Assembly (NCBI GenBank): GCA_964035795.1
Contig: OZ038321.1
Span: 22,951,707 to 23,015,706 of the forward strand
DNA length: 64,000 bases
Origin: Pterobdella sp. o SKG-2022
Taxonomy: Eukaryota; Annelida; Clitellata; Hirudinida; Piscicolidae
Direction: 5' to 3'
Numbering within the stretch: position 1 is the first letter of the stretch; the number at the start of each line of letters is the position of its first letter. This document shows, piece after piece, positions 1 through 49,406 of the stretch. Made by a program: the position numbers and the translations under genes. The notes below the pieces were generated by a model, which did not search any database, was not told where the DNA came from, and saw nothing but the letters and a program-made list of their open reading frames with translations.

Positions 1-3000
1 ATATATAAATTCATTTATTTATTTATTTATATATTGTAATTTTTGAATATTTTTAATCAAATTTTTAAAAATTTTTATATACATTTTTCTTTTATATTAT
101 AACTTTATTTATCAGCGATATTATTTTTTTATATAAAATAGTTATTATATTTCATCTGGTTTTTCTGTATTCTGTCTCAAATCCATCTATAAAGATTTTA
201 TGCTTTGTTTTCAACATTGGTAGTCCTGTTTTTTTGTTCTGTTTAACTCACTTACTGCTAAAAACGAAACAAATATTGTCATTTATTATAAAAAATTTTT
301 AACATTGAAAAAGAGTTAAAAACAATGATTATTTTGATTTCAAAACCAGTCATATCGCTGAAATATAAAGTCATAAAAATCTATCGAAAAATATTAACAA
401 AGTTAACCAAAACCACAGCTAGACCAGCTTTATTTCATTAGCATTATCAATAGGCACGAATCCATAATGGTATATGAGTAGTGGTTAATCGGTTATATAA
501 CTTAAAAATTCAGTTTTGAAAAGCAAATATACAAATGCATTGGATGCTGAATTGAAGAAAACAAATGTGAAAAACAAATACATATTTATTTAGATAATGA
601 TAAAAATATAAAATTTTGTCAAATACAAAAAGAAAAATTCCCAGACCATAACATTATCGAGGGTAGATGCAAGTACAGAAAAATTTTTTTTCGGAACCGA
701 AAATATTCAATAGACTAAACTGAACAAGTTAAAACTGAAAAAATTGAAAAATTTTTCATATTGATGAACTGTATACCAATGAAGTAAGAGATGTGTTGTA
801 AAAGGATGGAGTCTTGGAGGGAAGCTGAGGCACCATTTTTAGTCTGAAGTGAAAAAAATAAGCGTGTGAATTATAAAAAGAACAAAAGTTCAATATTTTC
901 ATTTGAAAGCATTAAACGGAAAATTTTTAAATAATATAAAATAGACCAATATTTTTTTATCAAAAAAAAAAGAAAAAACAGAAATAATAACTAAAAAGAT
1001 GAAAATTCTTTTATAAAATCGAATTGGAAATAAAATACCTTAAAAAAAAATTAAATGATAATTAATACCCATGAAGCTGATAAAAGATGCTGGACAAGCG
1101 TGAATCGATTAAGCTTGAGACATGAGAGCCTAACCGTGAAACAAAAAAAAGTTTGAAAAAAAATGTAAAATAAATATAAAATTTGTTGGAAATATAATTT
1201 AACAATGAATTTAAATTTTAATTTCTTTCAAGCAAAAATTGATTTTCTTATTAGGAACTGAAGAAAGCATTGAAATGAGGATGGATACCATTAAAAACGA
1301 ATGTGCAGAAGATACCTATTGCCTGTCAAAAAACAACGTTTAAATGCGTTTTTAAAAGTGGAGGCAGTCAAATTATACTAGGAATAGAAGAGTATAATAT
1401 AAAAAGTTTCGTAAAATAATTCATGTGAATCATTATTAAAAATATAACTCATAGGAAAAACTTATGTTTGATTTGGCGACGTGCAATATTTTCTCAATAA
1501 ACTGTAGCTACGAGAAGGAGGTGGACAACTGGAAAATGAAATGTGATCAAGAAACTGATTTCGAAATGATCGGGCGGACAAAAGCATTAGTGGAAACAGC
1601 AGAGCTAAAACATTTGAAGTTTGTCTTATAAAGATCGATTTCTAGCCCAAAGAATTTTAATGTATTCAGCGAAAAGAAAAATTTATTCATTATGAAGCAA
1701 TAAATCATACACTGTTTAATATTTCAATAATTTTATGAAAATTGTCGTGACAAAGGGGAAATATTAGTTCTAAGCGGCTAAAAGCACAAAGCTGTTACTT
1801 TTTATAGGATTATATATTAATTGGAAGCATGAAAAATAAAATAATAAAACTAAAATTAATGCAAAATTTTGACATAAAAACATAAAAAATGACTAGACCA
1901 ACGAGTCATTGTGGCCTTGTGATAATGTGTGTGCTGAACATGGAGTTTAATGAAGGAAACAATGCTGTCTCATTACTTGGTCGTATCTGATGCTAAAGAA
2001 ATTATAGAAAATGGTCATTAAACAAAAAATATGAAAAGATATGAAAAAGGGTTCAAAAAACACATTTTGAAGAAAATGAAATATTATGTGAAATGAAAAG
2101 CACATCAAAGGGAAATGGCTAATGTAATGTGAAACAATCATGAAAAATTCACAAAAATAATGCATAAAACGAATAAAAATATAAATAATATAAAAAAATA
2201 AAACTATAATTAACTTTTTTATAAGTATGTTAAAAAATCAAAAATAAATTAAAAAGGAGAAATTGATTGAAATCTCTTCCTATTTAAGCAATTAAGATCG
2301 TTTTCTCTTATTTATAAATAAATCCTTTAAAACTTCAGCTCTTAGTTATAAACTATTTCTATAAATTTTTTAAATCATTTTACAATACTGTGATGCCTGA
2401 AAAATTTTTCAATGGTCGTTCAAATAAATTAAACATCATTATGCAACCACCTTACTTATGGTTAAGTTCAAGGTAAAGATTATGGTTATGAAGAAGAAAG
2501 TGATAAAATATATTGAAATGGAAAAATATTCAGATAATTTACATTTTGGGAGAGCTTGAACTTGAAAATAAATTTTCTGGTTTTAAATTCAGTCATTTTT
2601 AATAGTTAGCGGAGGCTTATGGAAAGTGTTTATATAACATTGAAAGGGTGCTAGAAAAGCAATTTTAGCCTAATTATAATTTACGTGCGACTATTCAAAG
2701 ACCATTTCATGAACAAAAAAAAATTTCAAACTTTACTCATCCAGATTTTAAAATAATTAAAAAAATTAGACAAAAAATAATCTCCAGCCGATCCTAAACA
2801 ATTTCAACTTCAGTTTTATTTTGAAAAGTGAATTAAAACAAATTTCAAAAAATTTCAATTTAAGGTAGGCTTGATTAGGAAATGAATATATAGTTTTCCA
2901 GTTCTATAATTTTTTACAGGTTTCATATCAGAGTTGTTTCATTGAAGTTCATCATGGAAACTTTTAACTAAAAAAATCAAAATAATATCTCAAGGAGCAT

Positions 3001-3368
3001 TTTGTATGAAGAGATATCAAAACACCTTTAAAAAAATTAGAATAAAAATGATAAAATTTGGTGCAAAATCACGACAGAAATCCCATCTCAAACTTCTATT
3101 TCAACATCCAAACACAGCATCGAAATACTTTTAAATAAAGTAACTAACTACACAAACACAACCAGTTTCCTCAAACAGCCCAAATGCTTAAACAAACAGT
3201 GTGCTTCTATCTGTGAATCCTAATCAAAACTTCCTCATCTTAACCAATCGACCGCCATGATAAATTTTAGTATTCTATTCAATCCATTGATAAGTCACAT
3301 CTATTCCATTATCCCCATCGGCCAAAATATATTTTTAAATTTTTGAACAACTAATACATTAAATTAGA
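1..3368. other. AT-rich region upstream of the HCN start, no recognised gene
   Basis: No conserved protein block is recognisable on either strand. A purine-rich patch at about 1250-1631 looks weakly coding and is listed separately. The last 300 bases are richer in A and C than the rest, like the 3' ends of other introns here. The sequence just before the HCN ATG ends in ttaaattag, which could be a splice acceptor. The HCN gene may therefore have an upstream non-coding exon in or beyond this region. That is inference only. Confidence 0.5.
1464..1631 (+). CDS. Unassigned 55-codon open frame in a coding-looking patch
   Basis: An ATG-started frame of 55 codons ends in TAA. It is rich in Glu, Lys and Asp and contains no long homopolymers, unlike the surrounding DNA. 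About 130 bases upstream (1255-1341) another open stretch follows a possible acceptor (ttcttattag) and is also acidic. I recognise no family. It could be a short exon, a decayed transposon piece or chance. Confidence 0.2.
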   Translation: MFDLATCNIFSINCSYEKEVDNWKMKCDQETDFEMIGRTKALVETAELKHLKFVL

Positions 3369-39572
<36,204 letters not shown>

Positions 39573-41929
39573 GCAACAAACGAAGGAGCGGAAAAGGGAA
39601 AAAAACCAAAAATTGAAAAATAATAAAAATGAATTTTTTGATTTTGTTTGCAGTGAACTTTTTTCCAGATTTCTAGCGATATATGCTGAAATATAAAGAA
39701 ATCTGCATTATTTTGATTGAGTTTGAAACTCAATAACTAAGCTTATTTGTTCATTCAAAGATTTGTTTCTTTTGTTAAAAACGGTTTTTCAAATGTTCTT
39801 CAACTTTTCGATAGGAAAATCTTTTTCCTTTTCATGTTTTTTGGTCTCCAGTATTTTAAAATAGTTATATCACCACAATTGAAAGTTTCAGCATTAAAAC
39901 CATTTAATTTGAAAATTCAAAAAGGTATTATATATTCATAATGATGATTTTCCGGTTTTAAGCGCTTCTGTAGTGAAGTTAGTCTTGAAAAAGATAAAAA
40001 TTCAAAAATTAAATATATATTATTAAGCATATTTTATTTACATATTATTGCATTGAAATGATAAATTATAGTTTTAAAGTTAATTTAGTTTCTTAATCCT
40101 TTGTTAAAGCCACTTATGATCCGATGCACCACGGTGTGAAATTATGGAAAATTTAAATTTTATTTTCTGAAAAAAATTCTCGCGCACCAATGGCTTTATA
40201 ATCAACATAATTTTTTTTCATAAATTTTTTTTACAAACAAAAACTTCGTCAAAAAATTAAAAAAGAAAAATTGGTACCAAAACTCAACCGTGGTGCAAAA
40301 AGAACTATTTTTCAGTATTATTCAACTGTATACTCACTCATACCAAGAACAAAGCCACTCTGTATATACAAACTTATATTTATTTTTGAAATTTCTTTGA
40401 ACTTTTATTAGTGATTCAATTATGTATCACATATGCTTAAAAGAGATATAGAAAAATTCTAAGTTTGAAAATATATTTAAACAAATGCAAAATTGCCGGA
40501 ACCTAATTTTTATTTGAGTAACTTGGGGGGAGTACTTCAGAGGAACATGACATAGTGGTATGAAACTGTTCACTCAAAACCATTTAATACTCGTTAAATT
40601 GTTATTAAACATAAATAATTACTCACATTTTCAAATAATTTACAATATTAATCACATATTTTTTAAATTCATAGACTTTTTTTGACTTGCAAAAATCTCC
40701 GTGACATCTTGATAGACTTTGAAATTAGTGTCGAGTTGAAAAAGAACTTGAAAGAGTAGATTAACTTTTAAAAATAGCCTCATTAGCACATGACATTTGA
40801 AGTTGCAAGGTAACGATTATGCACTTTTAAATATTATTTGGTACTGTATGAATACATTTTAATGGAAGAATTTTGGGATTTAAACTGAGAAGACTGTTTG
40901 ACTTGTATTTTACTTGAACTTTTGATATTCCACTTTGAACTTCTCAACATATCTTAGTGCTAAACATTATGCCTTTTTTAAAATATATTTCCAACATTTA
41001 TTAAGTATATTTTTTATTTTTATGTATGAGATGAAATTAAAAGCTATTTGTTCAAAAATTATGAAAATTTAGGGTATTTTTCAAAGAATAAACTTGTGAA
41101 TAAATCGATTTTCATTTTCTTAATGAGCTCGATTAGAACTTATACATAGTATTTGCTTAATAAAGCCAATTTGTATTATAATATAGGCAGAATAGCTTTT
41201 TTAGGTAAAATTACCCTCATTTAAAAATTAAATTGATAAAACTTCAAAATCTCGAACATTTCGATTTTAAAAAGTAGCATATCTGCAAGACACATTAAGC
41301 TACACAAATGAGGGAGGATAACACACTTTTTTTACTCTTCTTTTCCTGTATAACTGTTCACTCATTGTTCTACCCATTTGAATATATACATAACTTACTA
41401 AAAACTTCAAAAACAAGCTCGAAAGTTGAATTTCAAATTGATTGTTAATGGAATTTTAAAAAAAGGAGTTTTTCGAATGGAATCGACTAGACCCATACTC
41501 GTAACTGCACTTATTCACAAACTACCGCGGCGATTATTATATTCGAGCTTAATCTTTCAAAAAATTCAAACTTTTTATGGGATATATACTGTCTTATTTT
41601 CAAAGCAGCATAGATAATGTTTATATATTTCAAATAGAACATGTTGAATTGTTTTTAAAAATAACTTACAAAAAAGAACAATATTTTGATACATTTTTTA
41701 TTCAACTGAAATTTCCGAAAAATTCAACTTTGTATTCATTAGTATATTTTCAAATAAGAACTGTTTATTAATATTACCATAGAAAACATAGATAATATAT
41801 TTTAATAAAAACTAAAGTTATTGTAGTATTCTAAAAATAATAAATTGAGTGAAAATTGAGATATAAAAAGATTTAAAGTTATTATAATTATTTTTAAAAA
41901 ATTTCTGAACTTTCAAGAGTTTAAACTCT
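39573..41929. other. Intergenic region after HCN
   Basis: AT-rich, probably including the HCN 3' UTR. An 11-base inverted repeat (tgcaccacggt ... accgtggtgca) lies at about 40122 and 40286. No gene recognised. Confidence 0.55.
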
Positions 41930-43290
41930 TTGTTTCCCTCTTTGTCTTCCCATTTGTTTTTGATCTGAGATTTTTTAAAATTGGATCTCACGCGTGTGAT
42001 TGTATTATTAGTTGGGGATCATTGTAACCTTTTTATTTAAATCTTCTTTTTTTTACCTCTAAACATTCTCTTATTAGAAGATTTCGTTGCAGTGTATTTT
42101 TACTTTTGTCTAAAGGAGTTTTTTCTATTTCTGGTGTTTCTCAGTTCACTTCCCCTTTTTTGTAGTTTTGGACGTGTTTGCTAATTCCGCTGATGTTTTC
42201 TTTTTGTTTTGTTGAGAAAACATCTTTTTTATGTTGTTGCATCACTGTTTTATGTTCACTCTGGTCTGTCCGACGTAAGTCTTGGATATGTCGCAGCTAC
42301 AGTGAAGCTTGTACACACTTTTTAGATTTCATATTATCGAAGTTACTCTTTGTATAAAATTTTTCCAGGTTTTGGTTCATCATGTGTGAAGAATGCTATA
42401 TTCTTATTGTGGAGTGCTCTTTTTAAAAACTGGTTTAGGTGTTTTAGAAACGGAATAAATACCTATGTTAGATTTTTTTTATTTTTTGATCTTAAGCCAT
42501 CCAAGTATTTTTCTTTGTTTTTTTATCTATAGTTTTTTCTGTTTTTTTTTTGCAACGATTGTCTCTAAAATTTTGTTTAAAAAAAAATAGCTCTTGCTTT
42601 ATTAGTTTTTGGTTTGAGCAAAGCTTGTAGGCTCTGTTTATTCCACCTTTAAAACCCTTATCTAAGTTTTTTGGTCTTGATCAGAGTTGGATCTATTGAG
42701 GCCTGTATTTGAAGGTTTTCTTTATACAGTTTGTTTGTTTAGCCATCTCTGTCTTTATATATAAGAGTAAATTTTGTTTTTTGTTTCTTTTTTACCGTAA
42801 ATTTCATAGATTGGTGAAACTCAATCAAACAATTCACAACATTTGGTGCGCTGTTTTTCGTTTGCTTATACCAAACGTGTCGTCCATATATGTGTGTAAG
42901 GCTCTAGGTATTGAGGTTTTTTTGGCTTTTCCTATAGATCTGTGCTATTGTCACCATTAAACTTAGTCTCATTAGACCCTGAGTCTTCTGAACGGTATTG
43001 CTTATTATTGACTGTGAAGTGTATTGTTAAACAAAGATTCATCATTCCTTCTATATCATGTGTTGTCATTTTAGTGATTTTTCTAGTCTATTATTTTATT
43101 TTCCTTTGATAATCTTAGTGTATTCTTTTAATGGAATAGGGTATACAAGGTTTCTGCATCAAAGCTCACCATTTTTTCGTTTTTTAATTTTTGTTTTCAA
43201 CAAAATTTTGAGTTTATACAAATATTTTTTGGTTCATCAATGGCGGAATTCATTATGGGTATTAAGAATGGTGCTAGAGCTTCCATGGTA
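41930..43290 (-). mobile_element. Decayed Penelope-like element (reverse transcriptase plus GIY-YIG)
   Basis: Read on the minus strand, broken frames follow the order of a Penelope-like polyprotein. First comes MVSFDAETLYT (43140-43172), the RT motif A. Next is a block like LCLTIHFTVNNKQYR. Then YMDDTFG (about 42873-42890), the RT catalytic motif. Then GFKGGINRAYKLCS-like residues, and then VYKLHCSCDISKTYVGQTR (about 42260-42325), the GIY-YIG endonuclease. A C-terminal block around NDPQLII..HAWDPIL ends near 41935. Many stops and frameshifts make it inactive. The family call rests on motif order and on the RT plus GIY-YIG pairing, which is diagnostic of the group. Confidence 0.8.
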
Positions 43291-44658
43291 ATATAAATAA
43301 ACTTTTCTCATTTGTAAATAAACTACTGAATTATGACAAAGTTAAATTTATCGAAAATTTTAGTTGAATAAAAAATGTATCAAAAGATTGCCTAGTTTTG
43401 TGAAATTATTTTTTTTAAATTAACAAAAAATTGATACATGATATCTCTAAAGAACGTGTTTAGTTGAATCTTTAAGCAACACTATAATTTCTAAACTTCC
43501 ATAATCACTAAAACCAAGAGCTTCATGCAAACGATTGAAATGATCCACTTCTCGTTAGTGAAAATCCTTCTAAGCTTCTTCTATTTAATAAAATATACAA
43601 TAAATTGTTATAAAAGCAACAATCCAAGTAATTAGATTAATGACACCAACGATGAAAAATAATCTCAAGAGCTGACTGAGGTGAAAAGCTACATAGAATG
43701 CTCAAAAAGCTATTCAAATGCCAGACGAGTACACCAAATTGCGGATATATAAGGAAACTTGGGTTGTGGTCGAAAGAAGGAAGATTTGCTTTTAAAGATT
43801 AATACTTTAACAATAAATTAAATATTTGGATAATAAAAGGTCATGTAAAAAATAATAATGGGACATAACAATTGTCACGTGAGAACTTCGGTGATACAAA
43901 AAGAGAAGGCAAAAACAATGGAAAAACTAAGACAAACAAAGGAAACCTATAAAGATTTGCACAAAAGAATGGTGTCAAAAAGTAAGAGTGTATAAGAAAA
44001 AATTATTACATGTGCAATATTTGTGGGAGAGATGAAGGGTTGGGTGAGAATGAAGATGAAATATTTTTATATTAAAATTAAATGAAACATTAGAATGCAA
44101 TTACTGAAATAAATTTTCATTTCTGTGCAGTTTTTAAGAAATCAGGAATTTATTGATCCTTTTTAGCCATTAATTGGTTCCAACGTATAGCTTGCGTGCA
44201 GAAACTTGTTTTAAAACTACAAAAAAAGCAACATTGTAATTAAAAACTAATAAATTCAGCAGTTAAATAAGTTTTTTGGAAATTTTTGCGAGAACACTGA
44301 TCTGAAAAAGAGTTTTGTATGATCAGTAAAAATTGCTTGATTTTAATTCGTAATTAATAACATTATCTGAAATAGAACTTGAAAGACGCCAAACGATGAT
44401 GAAAATGGTTATGGTGCTAATATCAATTTTAGGTCTTTCCAGAAATATAAAATAAACAAAAAAATCTTCATATGTTATAAACTAAAAGATACCAAAAGGC
44501 AAGTAAAATTCTAACAAACAGCTAACACAACTTCCCTACATCACTTGAACCAGACAGCACTCAAAACCACCACAACCAAACAACCAGCAAAAATAGGATA
44601 ACCAACAAATCTCATAACTAAACAAATATTCAACCATATTAATTAACTTGGATACAAA
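43291..44658. other. Intergenic region between the Penelope-like remnant and PGAP2
   Basis: No recognisable gene. Bases 44520-44640 are A/C-rich on the plus strand, hence G/U-rich downstream of the PGAP2 stop. The 5' part of the Penelope-like element may extend here but is not readable. Confidence 0.5.
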
Positions 44659-47594
44659 TCAAGTAGGTTTATTTTTGAGGGCGCTATGAGCCAGGTTACA
44701 GTTAGACCATATGTAGCAGTTAGTGCTGCCGAACTCATAAAAGCCAGTGCCGTGGAAAACCATGTTCGAGATCACTACCAAGTACTCACTCAACGCAAAC
44801 AACGTATACACTGCGGGTGGTGACGAGGGTGATATATTGGCTATAAGATGGATATTGGGAAAGTAATAGTATAACAATTATGATATTATGTACATTATTT
44901 GCGTCAATCGCTTTCTTTCTGCTATGAAAACCATTATAACTATAAACTTTAAAATTTAGTTATAAGCATTATTGATAGTACTAATATATCATTTAAAAAT
45001 TTGCTAAAAACCGACCTCCAGTCTCGCAGTAACTATTGTGTCTAAGGAAGAAGAACATGGCCGAAACTATACCAACCAAGTTCAACACATACACTCTCCT
45101 TTTCCAAGTCAATGACTGCTTCAACTGAGTGTTGGGGTATTATTGGATGCTGTATAACTGAGAAGGTTTGAGAAGATGATAGAAAGATAATTCTACCCCG
45201 TAGAGAAGCGGTTCAACTCCCACTTACGATGCAATTAAATGAATATAGTAGTTAGTTGATGGTAAAACCAAGATCATTTTATTATAGTCAGAATTTTCAC
45301 TTCTTAAAAAAGTTAGCTCACATATCTTGAGGTAGCTATGTGAATCGAAAATTTTTGATAGACTGAATAGCTAAGCAAAAAATAACTACAACCACTACTA
45401 CTGCCACTATCACCACTAGTCCACCCAACTCACAGTGCTATTGAACTCAGGCAGGTTGCGTATTGAGGTGAAGAGGACGATCTTCAGGATCATGTTGATT
45501 TGTGAGGACATGATGAATATTATGAAGCTTTTCTCATGCCATTCTGTGGGTGAATGGATAGGATTATAATGTGATGTACATACATAATAATGTAAACTTT
45601 TATAAATTATAAATATATGTTTATCGTGAATGGTAATAGATATCAAAATTTTAAATCTGGTTTAACCCCCATTATACCAAGGGTGGCCAGATTTACTTCA
45701 TTTATAGAAAATTTCTTGCACTTTTATAAACTCTTAATCTTTAATTCTTCTTATCTGAAGCATTTTTTTAAACCAACTTCACAAAGTTCTGATGCAATTT
45801 TGTTTTTGCACTATATATAAAATACTATGCTATTCTTGTAGTGAGGTAAATTAATTTATAAAAGCACTCTGCTATGAAATACTTTTAAAAAGTTTTGAGA
45901 TCAAATTCATTTATAAGCCTCACTCTGTTATGAAAATAACATAATACGTTTCATTGACTGATTATATAAGTATTTTTATAATCTTGGAATTTATAAGTTA
46001 ATTAGAAAATTAATTAAGACTTTCTATTCCAGCACTAATTCTCGTAGCTTGAAGTTTTTTTATTGAAATCTTATTCTATGGAAAAATTTTTTTTCACTAA
46101 AATTTTTTCAAATATCAAACTCCAAACTAGAGTAATTTTTTGATACATTTTATTAGAACAAAGCTATAACTCATGGTCAGTTTACCCCTGAAAAGATTAT
46201 TCTACAAAAATTAACTGTATTATTAAAAAAACTGATGTTTGAGGGTAATAAGTAGCAATAATGAAGTATGGAGACCATAGGTAATATTTACTTTATGTTA
46301 AAAACTCCTATGCTTACATTTTCTTATATCAAGAATATTTATCAATAATTCAACACTTAAGTTACATGATAAAGTTGTGCTTATCCAAAATTACTGAAAA
46401 GCTAAAAACTGGCCTCATTTTGATTTTTGAAAAATCAAAAATATCAAAAACTTTGTTACATTTAAAAACATCAAACTAATAATTGAAATAATAAATAACA
46501 GAATATAAATGTATAAATTTTTAAAAGATAACAAGTTACAATAAAAAGCATAAGAACCATAGAGTTCAGTGGAGGAGATGATAGTTAGCAGTTGGAGACT
46601 CAAAACTTCAATGATTTCTACCCCCGTCATCACATTCACCAACATATGCCTGGAGTGGGTGGGAGTCAATACTGGTTTTGATAACATTTGGTGGATAGTT
46701 TTAGTACTAAAAAACAAATTTTGAAGAAGAATAAAAATTTTTTTCTAATTAATAATTCAGTAGTTTGTTTGTATAAATAAAAATCACAAAGAATCTAAAT
46801 TGTATATTGTTGGTTTTAGGTATAATTATCATGGGGAATTTAAGTTGTTATCAATAGAAAATGATAAAAATTGTTTTAACATTGTTTTTTTGTAAATTTT
46901 TGTTAATATAATCAATATTGATTAGAGATAAACATAAATAATGAAATGAATCTAGAAAATATTTCAATTATTATTGGACAAAATTCTTTCAAAACTTAAT
47001 TTTGATGCTTAAAGAATAAGTCTGAAAATTTTTTTAATTTTAGTCATAAAGAGCCTAAAATAAAAAAAAACTTTGAATATAAAATGAGGTTTCATAAAAT
47101 TTATCAGACAAAAACTTCATCAAGCTAACCTCATTCTTGTAGGATTGGAAAAAGAGAAGTAAAATTGTCTAGAAAAGTGTGCAAAGAAAAGTCGTGGACT
47201 GCAGTGCAGTGATATGAGAAACTGCCAAATATACTTTTGTGGCACATAACCTCCTATTGAAGCACTCACTGAGGGTAAGTAGTTTTTCACCTTAAAATAT
47301 TTGAAATTTTTATAGAATTTTTGTTTTGAATATTTTGAAAATTTATGTATTTTATTAATAAATGAAAAAAAATTTTTAAAGGTTGTTTATATTCAAAATA
47401 TGAAGTACCCGGCAATGTGTGAAAGTAGATTTTTCAAAGTCGAAAACTATTGACCAAACAATACAAGTGACAAAAGCAAAAATAGCGATACCAATAACTC
47501 CTTTGTACCATTTTATAATATTCACCAGCAGCTCAAACCCCGGTTCCTTCTTTTTTGTGTCTTCTTTCTCGTCATTTAATAATTTACTGTACAT
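44659..47594 (-). CDS. PGAP2: PGAP2, post-GPI attachment to proteins factor 2, spliced gene
   Basis: PGAP2 is a multi-pass ER/Golgi membrane protein needed for fatty-acid remodelling of GPI anchors. Exons in transcript order: 47409-47594, 47130-47290, 46558-46649, 45434-45543, 45016-45124 and 44659-44810. They give 269 residues, close to the human protein at about 254, and every codon phase agrees. Recognised blocks are the first membrane segment ending FDFEKSTFTHC, then NYLPSVSASIGGYVPQKYIW, LHCSPRLFFAHFSRQFY, WHEKSFIIFIMSSQINMIL, FFLRHNSYCETGVYTLFALS and EYLVVISNMVFHGTGFYEFG. The HC residues and the CE.GVYTLFA..EY...NM.FH block are family hallmarks. The start ATG at 47594 gives a short charged N-terminus and then the first membrane segment. 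The C-terminus carries an extra Asn/Cys-rich tail of about 20 residues. An AATAAA overlaps the last codons (about 44668-44673). Confidence 0.93.
45186..45240 (+). repeat. Possible tRNA-derived remnant
   Basis: A good B-box, ggttcaactccc, lies at about 45210-45221 in PGAP2 intron 4, but no A-box is visible at the right distance. It could be the 3' half of a tRNA pseudogene or SINE, or chance. Confidence 0.2.
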
Positions 47595-48139
47595 TTTAAT
47601 AATTAAAAAAAAGAGTCGTTTGGGTGGTATAAGAAATATAAATTATAAATGTTATTAAACTTACTCTTTATCCATATTAATCGGAAGTTTTTTAAATTTC
47701 CTATAAAACATAACAGAATAACTATAAATGATTTTTCGTTCAAACTTTCATAAAAGTGAACTTTGAGTATTTAAAAACTAATTAAAATTTTAAATAACTC
47801 GAAAAAAATTTTCCAATAAAAATTTAGACTTTAAAAACAATAATTATTTAATTAATTCATTTTAGATGTTTTATAATATTGACAATAAATTATCAATATA
47901 AAAATTTTATATTCATAGTTTATAATTAAGAACTTAAGTAAATTTAGTTTTCATAATAATGTAGTATCAGATTTCAATCATCACATTGAGCTAGAGTGGC
48001 TATTGATATAAATAAATTAACCTAAATATAAACGATTAAAATTCCCAATTACTCGCAATTATACGTTATAAAAATACATTTGGTTGAAATATCTACAGTT
48101 TTTTCATTCAAATAAATTTTCTATACATTTATTGTTTCA
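47595..48139. other. AT-rich DNA upstream of PGAP2
   Basis: This presumably holds the PGAP2 promoter and 5' UTR. No clear core promoter motif can be singled out in such AT-rich DNA. Confidence 0.4.
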
Positions 48140-48149
48140 TTAAAACATT

Positions 48150-49370
48150 GATAATTCGACCATTCCATCTCTTTCAATTACTTCTCCTACATTTCCTCCA
48201 GCTACCACCTTTTTCTCAACTAGCTCATCTTCAACCACTTCTTCCACTAGTTCAACTTCAACCACTTCTTTGACTAGTTCATCTTCAGCCACCTCTTCGA
48301 CTAGTTCATCTCTTATTACTACTTCATCTTCATCAACCTCAGCTTCAACAACTTCTTCAACTTCATCTACAAGCAAGACATCTTCAACCTCTTCACTTTC
48401 TGCTTCTACAACCGCTTCATCTCTTAGTTCAATTAATAATTTTCCATCATTAATTTTCTTAGAATCATTCACACCAACTAATTTAACCACATCTATTTTT
48501 ACTACTAACTCATCTCAACCTACTTACAGCACTATTGTCAAATCAAAAAACATGCACACCCTCTCTCATCCATCCACTAACAAAATTTCACACTCACTCC
48601 TCCCCATTCAACATAAAATCCCTTCTATTAAAAAAACCCCACCCATTATTGAATATTCCACCAAAGTTATCTCAACCACAAGTGAGACTCCTAGTGAATT
48701 GGGCAGGAGATTGGTTTCGTCCATCAACTTTTCACAACAAGCCTTTAAATCTTTTCCTAAGCATGTTTGAGAGTCTACTGATGCTGTTGTCTGGGAAGCT
48801 GACTTTGCTGATTCACTCAGGGATGCCAAACTTTTCCTTTCTTCTCTTCCCAACATACGCCTTCACGACCCAGTTCTTTTGAATCCAACAATCACCGTCT
48901 TGGGTCTACCGACATGGGTTACTAATTAGAAACTTGAAACCTCTTTCAATCTCCTTATTCCATCTGCTGATCCCAGCGCTTTCCGTGCCTTTAGGCACAG
49001 GCCCAATGCACGAAACTCTTCTACTCGTGACTGGCTTATCCAAGTTCCAAGCAATTTTTTCCCCATGCTGAACAAGTCCAAGAATGTACATCTCCCTTTT
49101 TGTAGATTTCCTTTCCACTCTCACATCTATCCAACTAGATGTCTGAATTGTCAGACTTATGGTCATAACATATCTAAGTGCCAAAATCCTGGAGTATGTG
49201 AGCACTGTGGCAAAGACCATTCGTCTGACAACTGCCCTAAAACCTCTCCTTTTTTTTGTGTTCCCTGCTTTAAATCAAAGCGCTCTTGCCATGACCACGT
49301 CACATCCTCCTCTTGTCCTCTTTATAGACAACAAGTGCGACTCAAGATGGGACGTACGACTTGGGAATGA
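48150..49370 (+). pseudogene. LINE ORF1, Ser/Thr-rich with CCHC zinc knuckles
   Basis: The first 100 codons (48270-48480 and upstream) are nearly all Ser and Thr, from a ttcaacttcttc-type tandem repeat. After frame changes near 48770 and 48928 comes a zinc-knuckle block. CLNCQTYGHNISKC (49141-49182) fits C-x2-C-x4-H-x4-C; CEHCGKDHSSDNC and a third Cys/His cluster follow. This is the nucleic-acid-binding ORF1 layout of CR1, Jockey and related LINEs. Confidence 0.8.
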
Positions 49371-49406
49371 CGGTCAGCCTCTCATCCTAAAGTCCACAAT
49401 GTATCT

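Noticed and set aside
42350..43291. Plus-strand frames in the Penelope-like region
   Set aside because: The minus strand carries the RT and GIY-YIG motifs in order; the plus frames match nothing.
48140..48490. A 116-codon acidic Glu/Val minus-strand frame
   Set aside because: It is the complement of the Ser/Thr repeat of LINE ORF1.
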